Assembly (NCBI GenBank): GCA_019359535.1 | Contig: JAHHHE010000032.1 | Span: 1 to 36,365, forward strand | Source: Gloeocapsa sp. UFS-A4-WI-NPMV-4B04 | GTDB taxonomy: Bacteria > Cyanobacteriota > Cyanobacteriia > Cyanobacteriales > Chroococcidiopsidaceae | Length of the DNA: 36,365 nucleotides | Direction of reading: 5' to 3' | Shown here: positions 1 through 8,901 of the stretch, piece after piece | Layout of the letters: each line of letters starts with the position of its first letter | Numbering within the stretch: position 1 is the first letter of the stretch | Notes under the pieces: model-generated | Databases searched by the model: none | Seen by the model: the letters and a program-made list of their open reading frames with translations, nothing else | Told to the model about the DNA's origin: nothing | Translations under genes and position numbers: made by a program

Positions 1-117
1 TTCATGAAGTACGAGTGGATTGAATTGAGCGCTTACTCTAGCTGGCAAAGCTTAGTTGATTATGTGGAAAAAGTGCTGAGAGAATTTGGAGATAACTATG
101 TAATTGATTTTGCATAA
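1..117 (+). CDS. IS630-family transposase, C-terminal fragment (runs off window edge)
   Basis: The reading frame is open from base 1 to a TAA at 115-117 and encodes 38 residues. These include KYEWIELSAYSSW and end in DNYVIDFA, which match the C-terminal tail I recall for cyanobacterial IS630/Tc1-mariner-type DDE transposases. Such enzymes cut and paste their element into TA dinucleotides. Only the tail is visible, so catalytic residues and intactness cannot be judged. The insertion sequence appears to end shortly downstream, inside a truncated Uma2-family gene on the other strand. The family call rests on recalled sequence similarity of a short segment. Confidence 0.7.
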   Translation, partial: FMKYEWIELSAYSSWQSLVDYVEKVLREFGDNYVIDFA

Positions 118-142
118 CCACTTATTGTCCAATTGACGACTA
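1..142. mobile_element. Right end of an IS630-type insertion sequence (approximate boundary)
   Basis: The transposase tail stops at 117. About 25 bp later, the opposite-strand sequence becomes recognisable Uma2-family coding sequence. IS630 elements insert at TA, and TA dinucleotides lie at 141-142 and 148-149, so the junction is probably one of these. The terminal inverted repeat cannot be confirmed because the left end lies outside the window. Confidence 0.55.
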
Positions 143-365
143 CGCTGTAACCCTTAGCAATACCAAATAGATTGATCAATATAACAATAATTCCGTTATC
201 ACGAGAATGGTCAGGCCCTACAGGGGACATTTCAATTCTTAACTGTACATTGTGATAGTAAGACTTTGCTTTTTCATATAGTGGATCTTCAATTGTCTGG
301 ATGAATTTATCCCAAGTGCAATCAACCCAAGTATCAGTCGGCAGCTTTATTTGTAGTTCACTCAT
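96..365 (-). pseudogene. Uma2-family (DUF820) endonuclease-like gene, truncated by the IS insertion
   Basis: The reading frame is 89 aa, and about the first 75 residues resemble the N-terminus of Uma2 family proteins. These are PD-(D/E)XK-fold proteins greatly expanded in cyanobacteria. Recognisable parts are the LPTDTWVDCTWDKFI opening, the YEKAKSYYHNVQLRIEMSPVG segment and the SRDNGIIVILINLF helix. Family members are usually near 180-210 aa and carry their catalytic Asp/Glu/Lys residues further on. That part is missing, because after residue ~75 the frame reads into the insertion sequence. The ATG (363-365) overlaps the ackA stop in an ATGA arrangement, so the gene was translationally coupled to ackA. 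It is almost certainly non-functional. Confidence 0.72.
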
Positions 366-1579
366 AAATTAGAATGTTGAGTTAAATTCCAGCATTGAGT
401 AGCGATCGCCCAGTCTTCTTCTGCTTGAATAACTAAAACGCGCACAGTGGAACCCGCCGCAGAGATATCTTGATTTAGTGATGGCTGACTATTTTTATCA
501 GGATCGAGTTTTAAACCAAGAAATTCAAATTTTTCACAAGCTGCACTTCTTACTAATGGCTGATTTTCACCAACACCGCCAGTAAATACCAAAGCATCTA
601 ATCCGCCCAAAGTTGCTACCATTGCGCCGATATGCGATCGCAGTCTATGTACATACATATCAAATGCAAGTTGAGCGCGGGAATTACCTGCGGCGATTTC
701 GCTCATAATTTGCCGCATATCCCCTGATCCGCCAGAAATTCCCTGCAACCCGGAAGCCTTATTCAAGATTTCATCTAACTTGTCAGCATCTATCCCTTGT
801 CGTAGCAAGTGAATTAAAATACCAGGATCAACAGAACCAGAACGACTGCCCATCATCAATCCTTCTAAGGGAGTAAAACCCATTGTGGTATCAATACTTT
901 TCCCTTCTTCAACTGCTGCTAAAGAGCAACCATTACCTAAATGACAAGTAATTAGGCGTAACGATTTTAAATCTCGCTGTAACAATTGAGTAGTTTTGAT
1001 AGCACAATATTGATGATTAATACCGTGAAACCCATAGCGGCGAATACCCTGCTCGTAATATTCGTAAGGAATCGGATAAACAGCCGTGCACAGAGGTAGT
1101 TGGCTATGAAAAGCGGTATCGAATACTGCTACTTGAGGGACATTTGGTAGTAGTTTTTCAATTGCCTGTATTCCCTCAAGGTTAGCAGGGTTATGGACTG
1201 GGGCGAAAGTAGCAAGACGAGCGATCGCTTCTTTCACTTCTGGCGTGATCACTATGCTTTCACTGTACTCCTGTCCACCGTGTACCACTCGATGACCCAC
1301 GACATCAATTTCAGCTAGCTCCTCTATTACTTGTGTTTTACCATGAACGAGGGTGTCGAGCATATGCAAAATTACACTAGGACGTGAATCAGTTTCTAGT
1401 TCTGTTTCTAGAACTGCACCTCTACCCTTAACTTTAATTTCCGCAACTCCTTGATGCCGACTCCAATCAATTTTTGCTTCCCAAAGCGGTTCTATTGGTA
1501 ATTCCGGCAATGAATTACTTAGCTGATACAGGCAGCTTTTGTGGCTACTTGATCCTGCATTGAGTACAAGTATTTTCAT
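362..1579 (-). CDS. ackA: Acetate kinase
   Basis: This 405-aa protein has the normal length for acetate kinase, which makes acetate and ATP from acetyl-phosphate and ADP. Seen: the N-terminal phosphate-binding stretch KILVLNAGSSSHK (residues 2-14), GHRVVHGG (95-102), AVFDTAFH (151-158) containing the catalytic Asp154, a GNGCSL loop near residue 217, and FTGGVGENQP near the C-terminus. The enzyme is cytosolic. The gene is the last intact one of a minus-strand cluster that starts with phosphoketolase, whose product acetyl-phosphate is its substrate. The ATG start gives the canonical N-terminus. An APH-like kinase gene separates it from xfp, and it is coupled by ATGA to a broken Uma2 gene downstream. 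Confidence 0.97.
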   Translation of the reverse strand: MKILVLNAGSSSHKSCLYQLSNSLPELPIEPLWEAKIDWSRHQGVAEIKVKGRGAVLETELETDSRPSVILHMLDTLVHGKTQVIEELAEIDVVGHRVVHGGQEYSESIVITPEVKEAIARLATFAPVHNPANLEGIQAIEKLLPNVPQVAVFDTAFHSQLPLCTAVYPIPYEYYEQGIRRYGFHGINHQYCAIKTTQLLQRDLKSLRLITCHLGNGCSLAAVEEGKSIDTTMGFTPLEGLMMGSRSGSVDPGILIHLLRQGIDADKLDEILNKASGLQGISGGSGDMRQIMSEIAAGNSRAQLAFDMYVHRLRSHIGAMVATLGGLDALVFTGGVGENQPLVRSAACEKFEFLGLKLDPDKNSQPSLNQDISAAGSTVRVLVIQAEEDWAIATQCWNLTQHSNL

Positions 1580-1629
1580 TTATTCAGCCTGTTTACAGCA
1601 ATTACATTTTAAGTAACCATGGGATTTTC

Positions 1630-2508
1630 TTAAGCGTGATATTTAATATCTTTTGCACTACCTAAATGACCTAAAAACCAAGTAATATCTTGGCTGTTAA
1701 TTCCTGAAAGCGCCCATTGCAACTCAAAAGTTTCAGCATAAAACCGAGCGCGTTTTAAATACGAAGATATTTCTGGATAAACTGTGCTAAATCTACTTAA
1801 AAACGATTCTCCGTAGGAATGAATTATAGTAGCAATATCCATAGCAGGATCGCCTAAGCCAGCAGAACCAAAATCAATTACGCCATTAATACAGTTTTTT
1901 TGTCGGTCAAATAAAATGTGATATGGGCCTATATCTCCATGTATAAGTTTAGGTTCATACTCAAAGTTACTTTTGGTATCTAAGAAAGATTCAAAGTGGC
2001 TTTTAGCCCATTCACGGGTGTGTAGCATCAAGTGAGGGAAAACTTCACTTTCTATACGATCATATAATTCTACCCAATCATTGTACTTACTTGGAACGTC
2101 TGCAATAGGTATATCAAAATCTGAATTGTGAATTGGCACAGAATGTAATTCTTTAAGAAAAGTTGCTAATTGTTCAGCAATTAGTTGGTTTTTTCCTTGG
2201 TCAAGTCCTATTAATATATCTCTTCGTAAAGTTACTCCGTGAATCATAAAGTAAGCAATAACTTCGCGACTTTTATAAAATATTTTTGGAATATCTAAGG
2301 TTACATAGTTCCTAATTAATTCTATGAGTTTTACTTCTATATCTAATTTACTTACAGCGTGTTCATGTTTAGGAAAACAAAAAATAAGTGTTTCATTTAC
2401 TATAATAATGTCATCATTAAAACCTTCATCATTAATACTTATATTTTCAATTGAAATTTCAGGAAATATATCACGAATGCGTTGCTCGTAGGTATCTAGT
2501 TTATTCAT
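1630..2508 (-). CDS. Aminoglycoside phosphotransferase (APH)-family kinase
   Basis: This 292-aa protein belongs to the APH/choline kinase fold. It has the Brenner motif LIHGDIGPYHILF (188-200) with the catalytic base Asp192, and the Mg-binding segment IDFGSAGLGDPAMD (211-224). The N-terminal lobe is more diverged. Family members phosphorylate aminoglycosides, macrolides or small metabolite hydroxyls with ATP or GTP, and the substrate here cannot be read from sequence. The gene is clearly more AT-rich than xfp and ackA on either side, which suggests it was acquired later. It lies 50 bp upstream of ackA and 75 bp downstream of xfp, on the same strand, so it may be co-transcribed. A resistance function is possible but not shown. 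Confidence 0.8.
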   Translation of the reverse strand: MNKLDTYEQRIRDIFPEISIENISINDEGFNDDIIIVNETLIFCFPKHEHAVSKLDIEVKLIELIRNYVTLDIPKIFYKSREVIAYFMIHGVTLRRDILIGLDQGKNQLIAEQLATFLKELHSVPIHNSDFDIPIADVPSKYNDWVELYDRIESEVFPHLMLHTREWAKSHFESFLDTKSNFEYEPKLIHGDIGPYHILFDRQKNCINGVIDFGSAGLGDPAMDIATIIHSYGESFLSRFSTVYPEISSYLKRARFYAETFELQWALSGINSQDITWFLGHLGSAKDIKYHA

Positions 2509-2538
2509 CTTTATTGGATAAAAACATGGTTGAACTAA

Positions 2539-2573
2539 TAGCGATTAGCTATTAATGTGCCAGCTAATCGCTA
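2539..2573 (-). terminator. Perfect 12-bp stem-loop downstream of xfp
   Basis: TAGCGATTAGCT (2539-2550) pairs exactly with AGCTAATCGCTA (2562-2573) across an 11-nt loop. It lies 10 bp beyond the xfp stop and 30 bp before the APH-like start. There is no U-tract on the minus strand, so it may be a 3'-end stabilising or attenuating hairpin rather than a full intrinsic terminator. Confidence 0.45.
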
Positions 2574-2583
2574 ATTGCTTCTG

Positions 2584-5019
2584 TTAACACCACTGCCAAT
2601 TAGTAATATCAGCTGGATCGTCGCCGTTTTCTTGAATAAAACGCTTGTGATCCTGCAAGACATATTCGTAGTGATGCACGCAACTAACAGCTCGTGCTGC
2701 CACGCGGGGGTTCTGAGCAGAGGCAAGCTCAATTGCTTGCATAATTAGATGATAACGGCTAGTGCGATTACGCACGTGCATATCAAAAGGTGTAGTTGTC
2801 GTGCCTTCTTCTCGATAGCCGTTAATGTGGAATCGCCCAACGTTAGAACGACCAAACAGTAGTTGCTTTACAACTGAAGGGTAGCCGTGAAAGTTGATGA
2901 TTACAGGCTGATCTAGAGTGAATAAAGCGTTGAACATTTCGGCATTCAACCCGTGCGGATGACCCGTCTTGTCCTCTAATATTAGTAGATCAGTAACATT
3001 CACCACGCGCACTCGTAATTCTGGCATTTCAGAACGCAAAATGTGGGCTGCTGCCAATACTTCGACTGTGGGACTATCACCAATTCCTACGAGGACAATA
3101 TCAGGGTTAACGCCTTCATCAATGCTAGCCCAAGACCAAACAGAAGCACCAGCGCGACAATGAGCGATCGCTTCTGCCATCGACAACCACTGCGGCATCG
3201 GATTTTTGTTAGCAACTACTAGATTTACGTATCCGGTACTTTGCAAACAGTGATAGATTGTACTGATTAAACAATTGGCATCTGGCGGTAGATAAACCCG
3301 CGCATATTCAGCTTGTTGATCAAGAACACTGTTAATAAAACCAGGGTTTTGGTGTGAGAAGCCGTTGTGTTCCTGTCGCCAGAGGGTAGAAGATTCGAGA
3401 TAATTTAAGGATGCAACTGGTAATCGCCAGGGAAAATCTTTAGAAAACTTGATGAATTTGGCATACTGATCCATCATCGTTGTGACAATGCCCAAGAATG
3501 CCTCGTATGAAGGAAACATCCCGTAACGACCTCTAAGCAGATAACCTTGTAACCAAGCTTGACAAGTATGTTCGCTCAAAATCTCCAACACTCGCCCACC
3601 ATTAGCACCAATATGGCTATCGTGCGGTTGAGTAGGCCATTGGAAGTTACGCTGAGTGACATCAAAGACTTTAGTGAGTTTATTTGACTCTAGTTCATCG
3701 GGAGAGAAAATCCGGAACGTTTTAGGGTTATGCTCAATAACGCCCTTGAGGTAATTAGCAACTTGCTCAGTGTTACTAATATTATTTTCCCCTCGCTGAC
3801 ACATTTGGGCTGTTGCTACTCGTTCGACAGCTACTTCATACTCAGCAATATTAGGTAAATTCAGAGGTTGTCGGATACGTCCACCTAAAGTATGGGGATT
3901 AGTACCCATGCGGCGATCGCCTTGGGGACATACTTCTAAAATTTCCGCTATCGGATGCCCCAGAGAATCGAATAACTCTTCGACGTGGTACGAACGCAGC
4001 CAATCTTCTAATAATTGCAGCTGGTAGGGTTTGGTTTTAACTTCTCTCGCTGGGACTTGGTGAGAACGGTAGGAACCCTCAATTGGTTCGCCATCCATTT
4101 CTTTGATACCAGTTAATCCTTTAAGCGATCGCAAAATTAACAATGGCCATTGGGGTTGAGGAATGGGCGAAAGCGATCGCGCCGCTTGCTGAATTGAGCA
4201 AATCTCGTGATACGCCCAATCCATTGAGGCATACATATCAGCATCCAAGTCGCCATCTTTAACAATCCGTACTTGATAGCCATAGCCAGTAAACAGATGC
4301 AATAATTCAGCATCACTCATACTGCCATAAATTGTGGGACTTGATATTTTGTAACCATTCAAGTGCAGAATCGGCAATACTGCCCCTGATTCAGCTGGAT
4401 CAAGATACTTATAGCTATGCCACGCTGTTGCTGTCGGACCTGTTTCTGCTTCCCCATCTCCGACGATGCAGGCTACAACTAAATCGGGGTTATCCATTAC
4501 CGCCCCAAAAGACGTAGCGAGGGCGTATCCCAGTTCGCCACCTTCGTGAATTGTGCCAGGAATTCCAGGATACAGGTGAGAAGGAAAACCACCAGGCCAG
4601 GAAAACCGTTTAATGAATTCCTGTAACCCTGCTGCGTCTAGGGTAAGTTCTAGGTAAAATTCGTGTAGAGAGCCTTCGAGGTAAAGGTTAGCTAAATTTG
4701 CTGGTGCGCCGTGTCCAGGGCCTGTCACCAAAAACATATTTAGGTCGTAGCGCCGAATCAAGCGGTTAAGATGAGCGTAGACAAGATTGATGCCAGGGCA
4801 AGTTCCCCAGTGGCCTAGTAAACGGTCTTTAATATCTTCAGGTTTTAAGGGTTCTTTAAGCAGTACGTTGGCTTTAAGATAAATCTGGGCAACTGCTAGG
4901 TAATTAGTGGCGCGGCGATAACGTGCGATCCCCTCAAGTTCCGCCCCGTGTCCTTCACGGACTTGTGTAACTGAAACCGCCGGACTGTTTATCTCGGTCA
5001 TTACGGGTGTTAAAGTCAT
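2584..5019 (-). CDS. xfp: Xylulose-5-phosphate/fructose-6-phosphate phosphoketolase
   Basis: This 811-aa thiamine-diphosphate enzyme is full length for phosphoketolase (about 790-820 aa). It cleaves xylulose-5-phosphate and/or fructose-6-phosphate with phosphate to give acetyl-phosphate plus glyceraldehyde-3-phosphate or erythrose-4-phosphate. Seen: LGHWGTCPG (68-76), the TGPGHG loop (99-104), the ThDP/Mg motif GDGEAETG (187-194), and the C-terminal phosphoketolase domain. It acts in the cytosol with acetate kinase, encoded in the same cluster. In cyanobacteria this route is known for carbon overflow and dark or mixotrophic energy supply. The ATG start is taken at 5017-5019; a second in-frame ATG seven codons later is the alternative. 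A divergent 348-bp region separates it from the WbuC-like gene. Confidence 0.97.
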   Translation of the reverse strand: MTLTPVMTEINSPAVSVTQVREGHGAELEGIARYRRATNYLAVAQIYLKANVLLKEPLKPEDIKDRLLGHWGTCPGINLVYAHLNRLIRRYDLNMFLVTGPGHGAPANLANLYLEGSLHEFYLELTLDAAGLQEFIKRFSWPGGFPSHLYPGIPGTIHEGGELGYALATSFGAVMDNPDLVVACIVGDGEAETGPTATAWHSYKYLDPAESGAVLPILHLNGYKISSPTIYGSMSDAELLHLFTGYGYQVRIVKDGDLDADMYASMDWAYHEICSIQQAARSLSPIPQPQWPLLILRSLKGLTGIKEMDGEPIEGSYRSHQVPAREVKTKPYQLQLLEDWLRSYHVEELFDSLGHPIAEILEVCPQGDRRMGTNPHTLGGRIRQPLNLPNIAEYEVAVERVATAQMCQRGENNISNTEQVANYLKGVIEHNPKTFRIFSPDELESNKLTKVFDVTQRNFQWPTQPHDSHIGANGGRVLEILSEHTCQAWLQGYLLRGRYGMFPSYEAFLGIVTTMMDQYAKFIKFSKDFPWRLPVASLNYLESSTLWRQEHNGFSHQNPGFINSVLDQQAEYARVYLPPDANCLISTIYHCLQSTGYVNLVVANKNPMPQWLSMAEAIAHCRAGASVWSWASIDEGVNPDIVLVGIGDSPTVEVLAAAHILRSEMPELRVRVVNVTDLLILEDKTGHPHGLNAEMFNALFTLDQPVIINFHGYPSVVKQLLFGRSNVGRFHINGYREEGTTTTPFDMHVRNRTSRYHLIMQAIELASAQNPRVAARAVSCVHHYEYVLQDHKRFIQENGDDPADITNWQWC

Positions 5020-5367
5020 CGAGATATACCTGGATAGACAACAAGCAGAAGTTACGGTACTGAGTCAGCTATCGTCAGAATTGTCAGAGTTATAAGTCAA
5101 AGCTTTTCAACTTAAAACTTTAAAGTCCACAAGGGGAATCCTACTGATTGCAGCACTTTTGTACGTCTGTCTCAAGTTGCATCATTTGAGATATTTCTGA
5201 CACTCTTACCCGCCGCAGATTTAATCAGGCTAATAACTAAAGTTCACTAAGCAGAGGTTACATTTTGAATTCCTGACGAGCAATTTACTCAACATAACGG
5301 CATTTGATTTTTCGTAATTCAGTCGCGTAAAGTATTACAACACAGCTAGGTTAAACAGAGTTAGTGT
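5020..5367. other. Divergent intergenic region between xfp and the WbuC-like gene
   Basis: These 348 bases carry no convincing coding sequence on either strand. The region must hold the promoters for both divergent genes, but I could not pick a -35/-10 pair with acceptable spacing for either one. No hairpin or repeat stands out. Confidence 0.6.
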
Positions 5368-5889
5368 TTGAGTATTATTGCTGCTCACCTACAGGATACT
5401 TTCGTGACATCCCCACCACTTAAGCGTATTACTCAAGAATTATTGGACAATATTTCCGATCAAGCGCGTAGTAGTCCTCGCCTGCGTCAAAATTACAATC
5501 TGCACGACTTATCAGAAAAAGTTCAACGATTTATCAATGTCCTTCAGCCTGGAACTTACGTTCGTCCACACCGACATCACAGGACAGCAGGGATGAATGG
5601 CTTTGAGTTCTTCTTAGTTTTCCAAGGCAAACTCGGAATAATTATTATGGACAAAAACGGTCAAATTTTGGAAAAAGAGCAAGTCAGCGCCAATGGCTCT
5701 ACTCGTGGAATTGAACTTCCAGAAGGAACTTATCATACCTTAGTTGCTTTAGCTCCTAATACCGTAATTCTAGAACTCAAAGAAGGGCCGTATGACCCTA
5801 CTACAGACAAAGAATTTCTTGATGCTTTTCCAGCCGAGGGAACACCCGCAGCTAAACAGTTAGTTGAAACTTGGGAAGGCTACTTTTGA
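5368..5889 (+). CDS. WbuC-family cupin-fold metalloprotein
   Basis: This 173-aa protein has a single cupin barrel. Seen: the metal-ligand strand GTYVRPHRHHRTAGMNGFEF around residues 62-81, then FLVFQGKLGIIIMD and the second cupin motif with LPEGTYHTLVALAPN. WbuC-type proteins are named after a gene in O-antigen clusters, and their reaction is unknown. The His cluster suggests bound metal. The start is TTG at 5368, the first possible start after an in-frame stop (5362-5364); a GTG at 5404 is the alternative, since no ATG exists before the cupin core. It is transcribed divergently from xfp and convergently with sat, so no operon partner gives a clue to function. Confidence 0.82.
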   Translation: MSIIAAHLQDTFVTSPPLKRITQELLDNISDQARSSPRLRQNYNLHDLSEKVQRFINVLQPGTYVRPHRHHRTAGMNGFEFFLVFQGKLGIIIMDKNGQILEKEQVSANGSTRGIELPEGTYHTLVALAPNTVILELKEGPYDPTTDKEFLDAFPAEGTPAAKQLVETWEGYF

Positions 5890-5896
5890 AAAGGGT

Positions 5897-5960
5897 CAGG
5901 GAGCAGGGGAGCAGGGGAGTAGAGAGTAAATTCCCCTTGTCCCCGTGTCCCCTTGTCCTG
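5897..5960. repeat. Inverted G-rich/C-rich short tandem repeats
   Basis: Repeats of the form CAGGGGAG (5897-5920) are followed by C-rich units of the form TCCCCTTG (about 5932-5957). These tandem arrays can fold back on one another. The stretch fills the gap between the convergent WbuC-like and sat genes and could serve as a bidirectional 3' structure. Such short tandem repeats are common in cyanobacterial intergenic DNA. Confidence 0.65.
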
Positions 5961-5989
5961 TTCTAATCCCTAGCCCTTAACCCCTTCTT

Positions 5990-7159
5990 TTAACTTGCTT
6001 GCATTGCCTTAGCCAATTCTGCCGCCACTTCTGGACGCGAAAACTCTGGTGGAGGTAGTTCCCCCCGCCGTAACATCTCCCGCACTTTCGTACCTGATAG
6101 GTGAACCCGCTCACTTGGACTGCTAGGACTTGTTTTCGTCGTTGCCATTGACTCGGTGCGAGTGCAGTAGAAGGCGTGTTCAAATTTCATCGGTACAATG
6201 CCTAGTTCGGCTGACTCAAACTGATCAAATATGTGTTGAGCATCGTAAGTACCATAATAGTCACCTACTCCAGCATGATCGCGACCGACAATGAAGTGAG
6301 TACAGCCATAATTCTTCCGCACGATCGCATGAAAAATCGCTTCCCGCGGTCCTGCATACCGCATTGCTGCTGGATTAATTGCTAGAATTACTCTGTCTTT
6401 AGGATAGTAGTGTTCTAGGATAATTTCATAGCAGCGCATCCGCACGTCTGCGGGGATATCATCATCTTTTGTTGCTCCTACTAAGGGGTGCAAAAATAAA
6501 CCATCTACAGTTTCCATAGCGCTCTTTTGGATATATTCATGCGCGCGGTGGATGGGGTTACGGGTTTGGAAGCCTACAATTGTTTTCCAGCCCTTTTCCT
6601 TAAACATCTGCCGTGACTGAGCTGGATCAATTTGGTAATTGGGAAATTGGGGATGAGAATCGCGTTGCAATAGCCAAATGGGACCAGCAAGATTTATGGG
6701 TCCTTGGTTATAAAGTACCTGTACGCCTGGGTGTTTCGCATCATCTGTACCGTAGACATTGACTGCCTCGCGTGTTTTGTCGTAATGATACTTTTGAGTA
6801 AGTTGCAATACACCAATAAATTTTCCTGCTGGATTGTCTAGGCGTACTAAGCCACCTTCAGTGAGCGAGTCTGCGATCGCTTCTTCCACAGAAAGCGTAA
6901 TCGGAATTGACCAAGGCAGACCATTTGCCAGTCGCATATCTGTTACTACGCGATCGTAGTCTTCCTGTTCCATAAACCCTGTAAGCGGACTAAATGCACC
7001 AATAGCGATCATTTCCAAATCAGAAACAGCTCGCTCATCCAGTTGCACAACGGGTAAAAAATCAGCTTTATCTAGGAATTCTTGTTTTTGTTCAGGTGTA
7101 GCAATACGATTAATTAGCTCAACACCATGCGGAGCAATGCCGTCTCGATAGTTACTCAA
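5990..7159 (-). CDS. sat: Sulfate adenylyltransferase (ATP sulfurylase)
   Basis: This 389-aa enzyme of assimilatory sulfate reduction makes adenosine 5'-phosphosulfate and pyrophosphate from ATP and sulfate. Seen: the active-site [11 protein letters not shown] motif (198-208), [13 protein letters not shown] (262-274) and GRDHAGVG (292-299), all typical of homo-oligomeric dissimilatory-type/plant-like ATP sulfurylases. No APS-kinase domain is fused, as expected for a length near 390. The protein is cytosolic. It is a single gene on the minus strand with no other sulfur gene next to it, although mnmA (tRNA thiolation) lies immediately upstream on the same strand, 239 bp away. The ATG start gives the usual N-terminus with [11 protein letters not shown]. 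Confidence 0.96.
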   Translation of the reverse strand: MSNYRDGIAPHGVELINRIATPEQKQEFLDKADFLPVVQLDERAVSDLEMIAIGAFSPLTGFMEQEDYDRVVTDMRLANGLPWSIPITLSVEEAIADSLTEGGLVRLDNPAGKFIGVLQLTQKYHYDKTREAVNVYGTDDAKHPGVQVLYNQGPINLAGPIWLLQRDSHPQFPNYQIDPAQSRQMFKEKGWKTIVGFQTRNPIHRAHEYIQKSAMETVDGLFLHPLVGATKDDDIPADVRMRCYEIILEHYYPKDRVILAINPAAMRYAGPREAIFHAIVRKNYGCTHFIVGRDHAGVGDYYGTYDAQHIFDQFESAELGIVPMKFEHAFYCTRTESMATTKTSPSSPSERVHLSGTKVREMLRRGELPPPEFSRPEVAAELAKAMQAS

Positions 7160-7334
7160 AGTAATCCCTTTTATGTTTTAACTGTGACCATTTCAAACTA
7201 TGTATTAACTTAAGGGATTAGTTTTATCAAGTCAAAAGCACTTATGTGAAGCAGAAATTAAGAAGTCAGGATGTAGCTTTATAAAATCTTCTTTTTTACT
7301 TCCTAACTCCTATCTACTGCATTTTGATCAACTC

Positions 7335-7387
7335 GTCAGCTATCAGCCAGGCTTTAGCCTGTTTGCAAGCCACGTAAAAAAGCTGAC
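7335..7387 (-). terminator. Nested hairpins downstream of mnmA
   Basis: GTCAGCT (7335-7341) pairs with AGCTGAC (7381-7387). Inside it lies the palindrome CAGGCTTTAGCCTG (7348-7361). The structure starts 12 bp beyond the mnmA stop. The minus-strand transcript has a U-run inside the outer arm rather than after it, so a role as the mnmA 3' end is plausible but not certain. Confidence 0.35.
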
Positions 7388-7398
7388 CGCACTCTTGT

Positions 7399-8445
7399 TT
7401 ATTTTTCGATAACTCCTCCGCCTAGAACAATGTCGCCGTCATACCAAACAGCTGCTTGACCCGCAGTAATACTGAACTGAGGTTCATCAAAAACGAGCTT
7501 GACACGGGAGTTTTCTAGGGGAATCACGGTTACAGGAACAGCACTTGAGCGATAGCGTATTTGGACTTCTGCTTTAATTGGCGCAGTTGCTTCGGGAATT
7601 GAAACCCAATTGACTCGCCCAACACTGCATTCTAGTTGACTGGCGCTAGTGCGATCGCCCACAATTACGCGATTGCGTCCCGCATCCAACCCAATTACAT
7701 ACAGTGGTTCAGCTGCTGCAATTCCTAACCCCTTACGCTGACCAATCGTGTAATGATGAACACCGTCATGCTGACCAAGTACCTGCCCTTGGGAGTCAAC
7801 AATATCGCCTTTTGTGCGCGTGATGTACTTATCTAGAAACGACTGCATTGAACCGTGAGTTTCTACTAAACATAAGTCTTGGCTTTCTGGTTTATCGGCT
7901 GTTTTCAGCCCATACTGAGCCGCAATCTGCCGAGTTTCTGCTTTTGTATATTCGCCCAAGGGAAACATTGAGGCGGCTAACAAGTCTTGCGTCAAGTCAT
8001 ACAAAAAATATGACTGATCTTTATTGCGGTCTACTGCACGCCGTAGTTGCTGACGACCTTGTACTGGATCGTAGCTGATTCGGGCATAGTGACCCGTAGC
8101 AATTCGGTCGATGTCTAGTTCGGCGCGGGCATACTGCACCATTGGGCCAAACTTAACAGTTTTGTTACACGCAGAGCAAGGCAAGGGAGTAATACCAGCG
8201 CTATAACCCGCAACTAGATAATCGATAATATTTGCCTGGAATACTTCTCTGCTATCAACAATGTGATGAGGAATGCCCAGCTGTTCACAAATATACGCAG
8301 CATCAACCATACCTTCTGAGCAGCACTGACCTTTCCCTTTCATTAGCCAAAGGGTTAGACCAACGACTTGATAGCCTTGATGATGTAGGATAGCGGCGGC
8401 GCAAGAACTATCAACGCCACCGGAAAGACCGACTACGATGTGCAT
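7399..8445 (-). CDS. mnmA: tRNA-specific 2-thiouridylase MnmA
   Basis: This 348-aa enzyme installs the 2-thio group of U34 in tRNAs for Lys, Glu and Gln, using ATP and a persulfide sulfur. Seen: the PP-loop SGGVDS (8-13), the catalytic Cys93 in [11 protein letters not shown] (90-100), TGHYARI (117-123), DQSYFLYDL (143-151) and the second catalytic Cys192 in DLCLVE, followed by the C-terminal beta-barrel domain. Both cysteines needed for persulfide chemistry are present. Length is slightly below the usual 355-375. The protein is cytosolic. The ATG start at 8445 begins directly with the [10 protein letters not shown] strand. It is divergent from the SPOR-like secreted protein gene. Confidence 0.96.
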   Translation of the reverse strand: MHIVVGLSGGVDSSCAAAILHHQGYQVVGLTLWLMKGKGQCCSEGMVDAAYICEQLGIPHHIVDSREVFQANIIDYLVAGYSAGITPLPCSACNKTVKFGPMVQYARAELDIDRIATGHYARISYDPVQGRQQLRRAVDRNKDQSYFLYDLTQDLLAASMFPLGEYTKAETRQIAAQYGLKTADKPESQDLCLVETHGSMQSFLDKYITRTKGDIVDSQGQVLGQHDGVHHYTIGQRKGLGIAAAEPLYVIGLDAGRNRVIVGDRTSASQLECSVGRVNWVSIPEATAPIKAEVQIRYRSSAVPVTVIPLENSRVKLVFDEPQFSITAGQAAVWYDGDIVLGGGVIEK

Positions 8446-8901
8446 AGACGTTAAGTGAACTAAAAAATTGCCGGGACATTAACTCTAAGCTAACATTCCT
8501 CACGATGTAATTAGGAATGTGTAGAAGCAGCTCCTTGAAAATAAGTGTTGCAAATTTTCATTTTTCGTTGTGGAAGCTATAGTTTATGGTATCTCTTGTT
8601 AGTTCATGCCATTAGTAGTACAAGGATAAATTCAAAATTTAAAATTAGTTGCCTGTACAACTGTAGATTTACGGAAATCTAGCAGCAAACAAGATAAACA
8701 TATTTCAATTTATCAGCGAAACTTCGCTTGGATATAAAGCAAAGGTAGCGTTAAATTTTTGTTGTAGTTTTGTTGTGTAAGCTTAACTTGAGGCGGCGGA
8801 CGCGGAATAATTTATACTTTTTTCAAAGTATTTACGCTTTTCAGGTCAACAATACTACAATTTTATGTTGCACAACCGATGCTTGAAAGACCAGGGTTAA
8901 G
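8446..8901. other. Divergent intergenic region between mnmA and the SPOR-like gene
   Basis: These 456 bases are AT-rich and hold no convincing reading frame. They must contain the promoters for mnmA (minus) and the secreted protein gene (plus). A TATACT near 8813 is a possible -10 box for the plus-strand gene, but no well-spaced -35 box accompanies it. Confidence 0.5.
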
